A DNA stretch of 64,000 bases, from positions 186,001 through 250,000 of the forward strand of contig JAGQDJ010000040.1 of the NCBI GenBank assembly GCA_022885665.1, written 5' to 3'. Positions 12,241 to 22,618 of this stretch are shown here, piece after piece. The DNA is from Triops longicaudatus. Lineage: Eukaryota > Arthropoda > Branchiopoda > Notostraca > Triopsidae. The notes beneath the pieces are model-generated. The model ran no database searches, had not been told where the DNA came from, and worked only from the letters and a program-made list of their open reading frames with translations. The translations under genes were made by a program, and so were the position numbers. Numbering within the stretch: position 1 is the stretch's first letter; each line of letters starts with the position of its first letter.

Positions 12241-12285
12241 ATCCGTGTCACAAGTGCTTTGAAAGCTTCGCATGTGACACTTCAT
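12241..12285 (-). promoter_or_regulatory. SECIS-like hairpin core in the MsrA 3' UTR
   Basis: On the minus strand, 63 nt after the MsrA stop, the sequence reads ATGA, then A, an 8-nt arm GTGTCACA, TGCG, an unpaired AA (12267-12268), a small GCT...AGC hairpin, ACT, the complementary arm TGTGACAC and GGAT. This fits a eukaryotic type-2 SECIS: a non-Watson-Crick quartet from ATGA on the 5' side and GA on the 3' side, an apical AA 13 nt from the quartet, and a mini-helix at the tip. The 8-bp helix is perfect (12273-12280 with 12245-12252). The basal helix I is less clear. It was found by looking for a SECIS after seeing the in-frame TGA. Confidence 0.75.
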
Positions 12286-12347
12286 AATTGCGTTCATAAG
12301 AAGCATGGCAATACTCGAGTTTACATACAATTTCTACACTTGCATAT

Positions 12348-13318
12348 TTAACAATCCACATTACATTTCTGGGACATGACCTTACGGACGTAATCAGCTA
12401 CTTTGGCAGTTAAACCTAATTCTTGCCATTCTCTTTCGAAAGCTTCCAACTTTCCATAACCTCCGACGTATCCATTCAATCTGGCTGCGACGTGAGAACG
12501 GTTGAGTTGTTCACCGGGCTCAACATCTAGTGCGTTTATCAGCCACGAGTGTTTCTGCAGCAAGTACTTTTGATGATAGCTGCAGACAAAATAATTATTA
12601 GACTGTCATGTTAATTAATGTCAAATATTACTCTTCAGCTTCGTAAAATTCTCGGGCAGGTAAGATAAGCGTCTGGATATTTTTCTTCAAGTTGGACTGC
12701 GCATCCTTCAAAGTGCTTTCAGCTAGATTCTTCTGTTCGTCGTCGTGATAAAAAATAACTGACATGTACTAAAAATGAAATAATTGCTTAGTCTTTCAAG
12801 TTTTCACTAGCACGTCCCGTAAAAATACCTGACGCGTGCATTTCGAAGTCGGGTCGTGATTTTTCCAGAACACATCAAGCAACTGACTGTAAGTGGTCTG
12901 CTTGGGATCATAGTCCAAGTCAACCGTTTCAGTATGGTCCCCTCTAAATACGATTTTTAAAAACACGTTAAAGACCCCAAATTATTTAATACGGAATGTC
13001 AAAGACTTCTATACGTACAGACTCTTGTAAGTCGGGTTCAATTTGGTGCCCCCTGCATATCCAACTCTCGTACGGACAATTCCAGGTGCGCAACCAAATT
13101 GCGCCTCGGGAAACCAAAATCATGCCATCCCAAAAGTTGCTTTTTTGGTTGGAATGTTCACGTCGTGCTTCAACGCCATGATTCCTGGTACTTTCTGTAC
13201 GATTCCCTGTCAATTATAGAACAAAATTAAGTTACGGCTAAACTGAATTCAGGTCGGTAAATTTTTAAAAATTTACTTTCAAATACGAACTTACCTTTCG
13301 AGTAAAAAGGGAGAACAT
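12348..13318 (-). CDS. MSRA: Peptide methionine sulfoxide reductase A, probable selenoprotein
   Basis: Exons 13295-13318, 13019-13206, 12829-12943, 12632-12768 and 12348-12579 join to 231 residues if the TGA at 13120-13122 is read as selenocysteine (Sec37). The motif around it is TFGMA-U-FWFPEAQFG, so TGA occupies the catalytic Cys position of the MsrA GMxCFW motif. Frame and family similarity continue without a break: VGYAGGT, NPTY, GDHTETVDLDYDP, VFWKNHDPTSKCTRQYMS, AREFYEAEDYHQKYL, and a C-terminal CNVDC likely to act as resolving Cys pair. MsrA reduces methionine-S-sulfoxide in proteins. Exon 1 (MFSLFTRK) is weaker; ATG at codon 18 (MALKHDV) could be the start. A SECIS-like hairpin lies in the 3' UTR. 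An inverted-repeat element ends just upstream of exon 1. Confidence 0.88.
13120..13122 (-). other. MSRA: In-frame TGA at the MsrA active-site codon (probable Sec)
   Basis: This TGA replaces the Cys codon of GMACFW. All flanking codons keep the MsrA reading frame on both sides, splice sites are intact, and the SECIS-like hairpin lies at 12241-12285. A random nonsense mutation would be unlikely to hit exactly the one residue known to be Sec in some other MsrA proteins. Confidence 0.82.
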
Positions 13319-13326
13319 CAAAACGG

Positions 13327-15458
13327 GTTGAGGTCACAACGTCCTGTTACAAAACGACCGTGCACAGAAATGACCGTGCTAAAAAAAGACCGTGCCCATA
13401 AAGACAGGCTCTTGCAATTCAGGGCGTGTCAAAACGGCCTGAAATACTGGGATTGGTGAAACTGTGACCATGATTGAGTTATTTTATTAATATCTCATAT
13501 TAAAATAATATCTCGTATTATAACATATTTTCGAAGAACTATACCACGAAGTATTGCAGAATTTAAAAAAACGATGTAAAATAAAATCATAATATCTCAT
13601 ATTGAAATATTTCAAATTAAACATTTTCAATAGATTATGCTTTTCTATTCGATAAAGTTATATTTTTTCGAGCACTTGAGCATAATTTAAAAATTAATAC
13701 TTTTCTTGAAGTACGACTCGTAAAACGTTTTATTTCTTGGAAGTAGAAGTGTTCGATGGAATCGAGCGTACATTGGATGCAATCTTTCTTTCCACAGTAA
13801 TGGGTGACAAGAATCGAACTTTCACAAGCGTTGCTGCAACTAGCTTTTGCTTTATTGCCGAGAATTAGATGGAGAAATTATTAAAGTTTATGTAATTCTA
13901 GGAATTGTTCGCAGTCCTTAATGTCACGTTTGGCGAGTATTTCCACTAAAGCGGGTCGTAGTCTCCGGAAGAGGTAGTCTACCCTCATGTCCTCCGTCAT
14001 CTTTAGGTCCGCCTCGAATCACAGCTTCACTATGTCGATGGAGTATTTGTTAACAGCTTCTTCTGGTCCTTGCACCCTCATCTGGAGTTTGGAGAGCAAC
14101 TGGTATGATTTCCCGGGCGGTGTGAAGTCCTTCTCAACAGCCGGATGCAGATCTTCCCACGTCTGGACGCCCCGCTCCTTGTATCGGTATTCGTTCCAGT
14201 ACCAATTTCGGGCCACGCCATCAAGGCTCGAACCAAAAAATCTTGCCTTGTCTTCCTTCGTCCACTCATTATACTCCGTTGCATCCTCGTAATTTTCTAG
14301 GAAAGCTGTGACCATTAAAAACGGGTTATAGCCACCGCCTTTTGCAGCCTGGTTGGTGTCGTGCGGGGGATCGCTCCGGACGCCGCCCCCAATGATGCTT
14401 GCCCTGGTTGTGCTATCTGGTTTGTAACAGTCTCGCGGGTTTTCGATAAAATTCCTGGAGCTACTTGTTTCACGTCACTGGATCAAAGAAAGTAACATCG
14501 CCGTTCGATATGATATTTTTTATATATGTAAGTAATATAAAGACGATTTGAAAACAAGGTTAACAGAAGATTTCCATTTTTCACTGGAATTAAATTTGTC
14601 ATCTAAAATGTAATCCTAAATACAGTTTTTTACCGATACTTGTTTACTCCAGAACAATAGCTATATTCCAACACAACTGCAAAAGTATATGAGAGCAAAA
14701 AATAAATTAAAGAATAATACCAAGAATTGAAACGAAACGTCACAAACGATGCGATATTATTAAAACATGAAGACTGAAATAAATAACATAACCAAAAACT
14801 CGGGAAGTGCAGTCCATTCAAAAATGCTTTAAAATAAACACATAAAAGATCACATCCAAAAATTCAGACAAAAGTTATAAAATAAGAAACAATACAATAT
14901 TAAGTGCTCTTAGACAGTACTGGACAATAAATAATCGCGCATTTGTCGAATAAAAGAAGTTACATCAATACGACCTTCAGCACGCTACGTAAAGAATTGT
15001 TGCAGCTTGAGCTTCTATCTTTTTTATTTTGGCCTTTTTGTGTACAACTTACACTAAGGGATACACGTTTTAAGTTTTCCTGATGTATTCTACGTTTCAT
15101 GTAAACACGTTTTATGTGTCGTAATTCAAGAAACATAAGTATTTTTAAATTATGCTAGAAATTGTAACTTGATCGACTAGAAAAATAGTCTATGTAAAGA
15201 CGTTTCATTTATTAAATAACTTGTCACGAAAGAGTATGATATTTTAAGTCTATTCTTAAGGTATTAGTTTGCAGTTCTGCAATACTTTGTGATATAGTTC
15301 TTCGAAAAATTAAAGTTGCAACAAAGTAACTGAATTATCCCTTTCGCCAATCACAGCATTTCAGGTCGTTTTGACACGCCCTGAAGTCCAGAAGGTAGTC
15401 ATTAGGGGCATGGTCATTTCTAATACGGTCGTTTTGGATCAGGTCGTTCTGATGAAGG
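13327..15458. mobile_element. Inverted-repeat element (~2.1 kb), class unclear
   Basis: Left arm ~13327-13463 and right arm ~15341-15458 are imperfect reverse complements. The best-matching block is AGGGCGTGTCAAAACGGCCT (13430-13449 strand +) against its complement near 15361-15383. The outer parts of each arm contain short sub-repeats of the type AAACGACCGTG at about 18-nt spacing. The interior is AT-rich with one GC-richer patch, a broken gag on the minus strand. No transposase frame is visible, so this is probably a non-autonomous or decayed DNA transposon, with the gag either captured or nested. I could not confirm a target-site duplication. Confidence 0.6.
13888..14480 (-). pseudogene. 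Decayed LTR-retrotransposon gag fragment
   Basis: The 98-codon open frame 14019-14315 carries a typical retrotransposon Gag (PF03732-like) pattern: ENYEDATEYNEW, ARFFGSSLDGVARNWY, TWEDLHPAVEKDFTPPG, LQMRVQGPEEAVNKY. Similarity continues past an in-frame TGA at the Cys-like position just after VKL (FEADLKMTEDMRVDYLFRRLRPALVEIL, to about 13888). Upstream similarity is in another frame to about 14480. It has therefore at least one stop and one frameshift and is not functional. No protease, reverse transcriptase or LTR is seen nearby. Confidence 0.7.
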
Positions 15459-16352
15459 CTATTTAAGGCCGACTTGTGGCGATATGCGGAAGGCGTTAAC
15501 CATGACGTCGTAGGAATGCGCGCATATTTGAACGGACTGTGCTTGTGAAAACAGGCATCACCTGTTTTGCACTCCTTAAAAGAGGATGTGTGTGATTCTT
15601 GTGTTTCTTCTCAAATGTACGTTTGTCATATTTATAAACCTTGTAAACTTTACTTAGTTTTCATTCAAGTATATTTCCTTTCATTTTCTTCAATTATATT
15701 GCATTACAGGTCATAACAGCCGATCTAAAGGATAACGAATATTAGCTCAGTGGAAACACGTTTCCATTCTAAATAATGTTTTGTGAGGTATTTGGTCTAC
15801 TTTTATTTCTATTGTTTGCGCTCGCATAACTCTTTCCTACTTTATTCTCGTTTCGAACGTTTCTAACCAATAAAATTTCATTGTTAGTAAACGGAAAATA
15901 CATGACGAAGATTGCGAGTTTACAAAATGTACTATAAAATTTATCTAACATGTAAATGTATTGAATTATGTGAAACAGATAAATAAATTAGTAAATTTAT
16001 GTATGGTAAAATCAAATTTCAAAGAATGTAAATTTTGCGATGAATGGCATTCGCTTTTGTTGCCCTGCACGCTGATTGGTTGTAGTCTGCTGACGTCAAA
16101 TAACGGAGATTGAAACGCTGGCGACCACGACCGGCCAAATCGTCTTTTAAACAACCTTCATTTTGATTCTATCCCCATCTAAAGACCAACTCGTTTGTCG
16201 TTATATAAGCGCGTGTCTAAGTGCTGACGCGAATCGGTCAGAAAAGGGGCCTACGGTTTGCCATTTCGAATCACCTTGTCCAAAGGCGGCTGTCGCCGCT
16301 TTGTTGACGTTCTTTCTGACATCAATTTTCTTTGCGACATACTCCTTCTAAA
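15459..16352. other. Promoter region upstream of PRPF4B
   Basis: No gene is recognised. A CRE palindrome lies at 16091-16098 in the extended form TGACGTCAAATA, and a CCAAT-type GATTGGTTG lies just upstream at about 16072-16080. Both are 250-290 nt before the inferred PRPF4B start codon. Confidence 0.5.
16091..16098. promoter_or_regulatory. CRE palindrome upstream of PRPF4B
   Basis: A perfect TGACGTCA followed by AATA. Its reverse complement, TATTTGACGTCA, occurs again in the TMEM214/SSR1 divergent promoter. Such sites bind CREB/ATF bZIP dimers; binding here is inference. Confidence 0.5.
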
Positions 16353-19300
16353 ATGAGGTAAACCGTGAGCTTTCTGGACAAAATTGTCTTTTTCTTATAA
16401 GTAGTACCAATGTTCAGTATTTTCAAGAACTCATCGAAAGTACATCTCTACTCACGCAGCAGATGTAATTATCACAAATCATTGGTTGCTTATTCAGCGG
16501 TAGACATTTCTGTAATGGCGGGAAGCGCGGTATTTTTAAGCTTTCTATATGTTCTACCACGTCTTGCACGCGTCTACAACTCTTTTTCTCCTGTTTTGCA
16601 GTTCCACAGCTGAAAGCATGGACGAAGATGCCACAGTTGCCCTCGAGAGTGCCAGACAATCTAATGACGTCGATAAGAAGAAGCATCATAAATCAAAGAA
16701 AAGCCATAAGTCTAAGCATAAACACGATGGGGATAAGTCCGAAGCAGACCGGCTGGCCAAGTAACTGCATAATCCTGATGGTTTCCGTGTGAATCTAATT
16801 TTCTACATTTGTATGATTTTAGAAAGAAGAAGCGTAAACATTCTTCAAAAGAGGATGACGAAAGCGAAGTGGAAAAAAGCCATAAAAAGCGCAAAAAAGA
16901 GAAACGTCACTCGGAAAAAGACGAGAAAGCCAGGTCAAGCAAAGATGAGTTGAATGGTGAGCACAAGAAGCATAAGAAAGATAAGAAGTCGAAGAAGAAA
17001 AACAAGGTTGATGATTCTCACGTTAAGGACGTCAAATCTGATGACGAGACTGAAGTAGTTTCTGCCGTCACCGAAGAGATGAACCTTGAAGAACTTGAGC
17101 GCCAAAAAGTAAGTAACATGAACGCCTGTTTGTATTTTAACAGACGGAACTAAAATTATTTATGCTGAAGGCCCTCCTGCAAGCATGTTTAGGAGACTAT
17201 GCCTCATCGGATGAGGGAAAGGAAAGCAGGAAAGCAGCTCCAGCTGAAGAGAGTGATGAAGTGCAATCTACTAAAACTACCCCCGCCCGCCTCGTAAAGG
17301 AGCCGCTCGAAAGGTCTCCACGAAGCAAGTCCAGCAAACAGGCTAGAAGTCCAGGATCCAGTGACCAAGACTTGCAAGTCGTCGCTGTACTCCAGAACAC
17401 CAAAGGAAGCGACCGATCTCCACGAATCAAGAATAGCTGGACGAAGTCACAGAACGAGAAACCCAGGTCAGTTCGTAGAGAACAAGAAGAGAAGGAAAGA
17501 GAAGGCTCCCGCGAGGAGAAAAGACACCCTAAAGAAGGCGAGCGCCACAACAACAGATCTCAAGATAGAATGCAGGGACATAACCGTGATAGCCTTCGTC
17601 GAGACTCAGGATCTCGACACCGGTCGGTTGACAGAAATGACCGTGAACGACACAGCCGGAACAGAGAACGCAACGACAAAGACAGATTATGTGAACGAGA
17701 CGCAGAACGTGAGAGGCATCAACGACGCAGGGACGAGGAACGAAGACGGGAAGAAGAGCGGAAACGCGAAGAAGAAAGAAGAAGAGATCGCGAAATTGAA
17801 GCGAGAAGACGAGAGCGTGAACGGGAGCGAGTGCGTGATCGTGACCGAGACAGGGAACGTAATAGAGATCGCGATAGAGAACGAGACAGAGACCGTGAAA
17901 GGGACAGAAGAGTCCGAGAAACTGATCATCATCGAGGACGACAAAACGAATCTGATCGACACCGGTAAGAGTTTGGATGTTTTTAAATTGCGATTTGTCG
18001 AATACTATATGTTCTACCAAACGTAGCATTATATCCGGTGAATGATGAGTTATTGTCCCGGTATATTTAAAACCTTTAATGGAGAATGACTTGGAAACTG
18101 TTTGGTAGTATACTGTAAAAAAAGGTTTAAAACTCAAACAAACTATTTTGACTGTAATATTGCTGTTAGGGATAGGGACTGCACAAGTTTGAGTTTTCAT
18201 TCAGAAAAGCTTTTATTCAGTTTTATTTAGTTTTTTGCTTTTGCTTATACGAAACTTGGAAACTGGGCAAAACTTTAGTGCGGTCTAATTTTTTTAAAAT
18301 TAAGGTAAAAAGAAAAGCGAAATCGGCCTGATACTTTTTGTGATATCATGCATGCAACTTTACGATTTTTTTCCCGAGTTGTCATGAATCTATCTGGAGT
18401 TCCAATATGATTTCGTGTTCCCTCTGCTTTTACTCACTGCAACAGAACTACTCTCCATGAAAGAAGCGATGACCTCATCTTTTTTTAAAAAAAAAAAATA
18501 CTCGGAGTTGTGTATACCGGGGCCCATGGGTGAAGCTAAAGGGCTTGTGATCCATAACGTGGAGAGCTTGCGTTAAGGATTTAGACCAGTGGTGCCCAAA
18601 CTACGGCCCGCGGGCCATATCCGGCCCGCGAAGGTGCCTCATACGGCCCGTTCATTTATACCGCTCATGTACATCACTGCATAATTTAATTTTTAATGTC
18701 GGCATGATTCTGGCGAAACCGGAACATTCAGGCCCGCGATATTTTATATCATGTCGCGCGCGGCCCTCGGGTGAAAAAAATTTGGGCACCACTGATTTAG
18801 ACAAACAGCGAAATAGTTTACGGGACAGTGATTCTTAAATAAGTGAATCAGATGTCTGATTTTTGAATCATGTAATTACGATTCGTCTAATTTGATTAAA
18901 TTTGATCAATTCGGCGACTCGACTACACAATTTCACAACTTTTAACAGAACTTTTTCGCATTTTTTTTTTAAAATATTTATTCTACTGTGTTTTGGAAAT
19001 CGTCTACGTAAGGATACCGTTTTATAGGTAATTTTAGCTCCATCTTAGCCTTTAACAGTGTGTGTCTCCTTGCGATTGAATAATTGTAGTTGTATCTAAC
19101 TTGCGAATTCTTTCCCAGAGATCGTCGTCAAGACGAAAGAAAGCGCGGTAGGGATGATAGAGATAAAAAGCCGCGAAAGGATACAACAAATGGCGATGGT
19201 CACCATGAATCTTCATCTGATGAAGCGTAAGTTTCTAATTTTTGCAAAAATTTATATGGGCTTAACTTCTTCTATACCTCAGGCCGCTGGACTTGGATAT

Positions 19301-21265
19301 TGAGGATGAAGACGAAGATAAGATCATCGAGCAGAGAAGAAAAAAGCGGGAAGAGCTCTTAAAGGTAAATTTCTTAGTTTTATTACAAAAGGTATAAACT
19401 TAGTTCTCTTTGTTTATCAGAAATTGGGAGCGGTTTCAGAAGGCGAAGCGGAAGACTCCAACCAGTCTTGGAACCTGGCGTCAAACGCCTCTTCACCTAA
19501 ACGTCGTTCTTCGAAAGACAAAGACGAGTCTGCATTAGGCTCTCCGATGTCTGAACTTCTTCGAGAAGCTGAAGAAGCAGCAGCTGCTGAAAAAGACGCC
19601 AAGAGCGATACCGACCGAGCAACTTCCGAGCAAGATTCGCTAGAAACTCCCTCTAGGCTCAGTATGTCTCCTATGCACGTTGCAAAAACGCCAGAGTTCA
19701 AGGCGGAACCTGAAACAAAAGAAGATAAGAAAAAACCTGGCCGCGATATGTTCGCTGAAAATGATATGTTTGCTGAAAACTACTCGGTATGAAATACGTT
19801 GTCTTATATACGGCTCAGTTTTCATGGTTTATTGTTTCGTAACTTATTTTCTCTATTAATAGAGTCCCAATGTAGAATTCATGAAACGGGCACAAGAAAA
19901 TCCTGCACTCATGGACAACTGGGACGACGCCGAAGGTTATTATAGAGTGCGGACGGGCGAAATTTTGGATGGAAGATACAATGTATACGGCTACACGGGT
20001 CAGGGTGTCTTTTCTAATGTCGTTCGCGCTCGCGATGCGGCTAGAGCCAATCAGGACGTGGCCATTAAAATTATCAGGAATAACGAAATCATGTAATGTC
20101 TAAAGTTAAAGCTTTCGTATTGTTGCTTACTGTCCTTCGTTTCAGGCATAAAACTGGTTTAAAAGAACTCGAAATCCTTAGACGTTTAAACGACGCCGAT
20201 CCGGAGGATCGTTTTCATTGTTTACGTCTTTTTAGACACTTTTTCCACAAACAGCATCTCTGTTTAGTGTTCGAACCCCTCAGCATGAATCTGCGTGAAG
20301 TACGTGTTTAATAATTATTAAAAAACAGTAAACTGACTGGATTCTTTAGGTTTTAAAAAAGTATGGAAAAGATGTTGGGCTCCATATTAAAGCTGTTCGC
20401 TCTTATACACAACAGTTACTTTTAGCCTTAAAATTATTGAAGAAGACCAGCATATTACACGGAGATATTAAACCGGATAATATCCTGGTAATTATACTTG
20501 ATTATCATGTTTATTTGGGAATGAAGCTTAAAATTCTGTTATATTTGTAGGTCAATGAGAGTAAATTGGTCTTGAAATTGTGTGATTTTGGTTCGGCGTC
20601 ACACGTAAGCGAAAATGACCTGACTCCGTACTTAGTCTCAAGATTTTATAGAGCACCTGAAGTCAGTAAGTACATTTTTATTCGATCAAGATTTCTTAAA
20701 AAGTCACCTTTATCATATTGATGACTGATACCCATAATTGATGCTAACGACTTTATTTGTTATTTCAGTTTTGGGTATTCCGTATGATTATGGTGTGGAC
20801 CTATGGTCAGTGGCGTGCACGGTGTTTGAGTTGTACACCGGTCGTATTCTGTTTCAAGGTGCCACGAATAACCATATGCTCAAATGTTTTATGGATTTGA
20901 GGGGCAAGTTCCCCAACAAAATGATCCGTAAAGGAGCCTTTAAGGAACAACACTTTGATGCCAACTGCAATTTCCTGTTTCACGATGTGGATAAATTAAC
21001 GGAAAGGGTAAAACGTTTACATAACAAGGGAAGTCGTGATTTGTACAGTATTTTTTTGTAGGAAAAAGTAGTGGTCATGGCCAACGTTCAGCCTACACGA
21101 GACCTCATGAGTGAACTGATCGGGAATCAGAACTTGCCCGAAGATCATCACCGCAAAGTCGTTCAGTTAAAAGACCTTCTGGAAAAGCTGCTGGTTTTGG
21201 ATCCGGTGAAAAGATTTAGCGTGTCGCAAGCCATGACGCATAACTTTCTCACCGACAAAATCTAA
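16353..21265 (+). CDS. PRPF4B: Serine/threonine kinase PRP4 (PRPF4B), splicing kinase
   Basis: Thirteen coding exons: 16353-16357 (a 5-nt ATGAG start exon), 16602-16760, 16823-17108, 17171-17964, 19119-19226, 19283-19364, 19421-19786, 19863-20092, 20146-20299, 20350-20487, 20551-20665, 20769-21007 and 21062-21265. They close in frame to 959 residues (human about 1000). The N-terminal ~600 residues are Lys/Arg/Glu-Asp rich with long RD/RE repeats, and contain EELERQKALLQACLGDY, a conserved PRPF4B block. The kinase domain (~638-955) has GYTGQGVFSNV, VAIK, HGDIKPDNIL in place of HRD, DFGSAS and YRAPE. PRP4 kinase phosphorylates tri-snRNP proteins PRP6/PRP31 for spliceosome B-complex formation. 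If the 5-nt exon is wrong, ATG at 16618 gives 952 residues. A hAT MITE sits in the fourth intron. Confidence 0.94.
18587..18794. mobile_element. hAT-type MITE in PRPF4B intron
   Basis: A 208-nt element with perfect 14-nt terminal inverted repeats (CAGTGGTGCCCAAA / TTTGGGCACCACTG) is flanked by perfect 8-nt target-site duplications ATTTAGAC (18579-18586 and 18795-18802). The terminal CAGTGG...CCACTG and the 8-nt duplication are diagnostic of the hAT superfamily, and the CGGCCCGCGGGCC stretch near the end is common in such elements across animals. It has no coding capacity, so it was mobilised in trans. Confidence 0.95.
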
Positions 21266-22618
21266 GATGACGCTAGCAACAAAATCCTAGGCTTGAGGAA
21301 GAGATGCAGAAGTCATTCATCAAGACAGTAAAAAGAAGAAGAAAAAAACAGAAATGAGAACATTTTGTCCCATCTTTGTCGTTAATTTTTCACGTCCTTG
21401 TATTACTGACTTGGAAGTCTTAATAACACAGTTAGTAAAAAGAGCTATGGAGTACTTTACACTGAAATTGGCTGCATACATTGGAAACCGGTAGATAATG
21501 ATTTCTTCACGTCACCACAAAAGTAAGTATCAATATTTCAGTCATTGGAAGTCGTACGGTAACTCATTGCCTCAGCAGTTTCCGACGCGACTGGCAGCAG
21601 AGGGCAGAATAGGAATTAGTTTCGCTCCATGATAATGTCATTCTGTCAGAGAGTTGTTTTAGTCATCATTTCGTAACGTCCTGGCAAGATGTTTTTCATA
21701 CGTTACATACACGCCGCATATCTGTGTAAATTGCAAAGAGATCGCGTCCGACAAGTAAATTAAAATCAATTCTCATGAGCGTTATCAAAAGGGCTGAGTG
21801 AGACCGTGCTGCCATCTGGGTTTGCATTGAAAACCCGTGGACTGCCAGACGCCAAGGTTGGTGTTAGGTCTTTTTGTCATAAAAAGGGTGAAATTGGTGT
21901 TTTAACTGATTATAGTCCATCTGAAAACAGGTAATTACATTCTTGACTATACAGATAATAAATAAGGTACAAAGGATACGTCAGGCTCAACTATGAGAAA
22001 CTCAACTAGCCTCGTTCAACGTATCACCAGTGGACGTAGGACAAACACAAGCAATATTCTTGAGAAAAGTTGTGCTTGGAGCCGAGTTTGAAGACAAAAT
22101 GAAGATAAGAATCCATTGACCCTGCTAGTAGGAATATATAATCCGTATATTTCTAATTTCTACTTGAAGTAAGAACGGGATACTGGCAAAATTTAGGTCA
22201 TCGACCTAGGGGCTCGATAAGCCCACGTTTAAAGCTTAATTCCGGGTTTATTGACGTTTCTGACTCCTGCACCGAGTCATTCCTGATCACTCATTGCGAT
22301 TTTAATTCCTTGAATAATTCACCAAACCCAGTTTCTTAGTTATTGGGCTCGCCGTTGCAGCCATTTTGTTTACTTTTGTGGAGAAGATGACTAATGTTAC
22401 GTTCTCCTAGCTAAGTGCAGGATGTCTTTCCCCTTAGTTTTATTATGGCCTTATGCCCAGCTTTTCATTGTGGACGTTATTTTCCTCTCGACAGTTTTTC
22501 GCCAATACGGACGGCCAGGCACCTCCAGACGAGTCTATCCTTGTCGTTCAAGGCTATGAAGGCCCTTTGAAGCAATTGTGGGGCTCGCCTAGTTGTTTTT
22601 TAACATCCCTTTTATAAA
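21266..22618. other. Intergenic region PRPF4B / SETD2
   Basis: This should hold the PRPF4B 3' UTR and the SETD2 promoter and 5' UTR. No open frame resembles a known protein and I recognise no repeat or RNA gene. Confidence 0.45.

Noticed and set aside
13120..13122. TGA as a simple nonsense mutation making MsrA a pseudogene
   Set aside because: All other codons, splice sites and the C-terminal cysteines are intact, and a SECIS-like hairpin follows.
13888..14018. In-frame TGA in the gag fragment as a second selenocysteine codon
   Set aside because: The gag also has a frameshift and no SECIS-like hairpin downstream, so decay is the simpler explanation.
17529..18200. 223-codon minus-strand frame opposite PRPF4B
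   Set aside because: It is the antisense shadow of the Arg/Glu-rich exon; the low-complexity codons of the true gene keep the other strand open.
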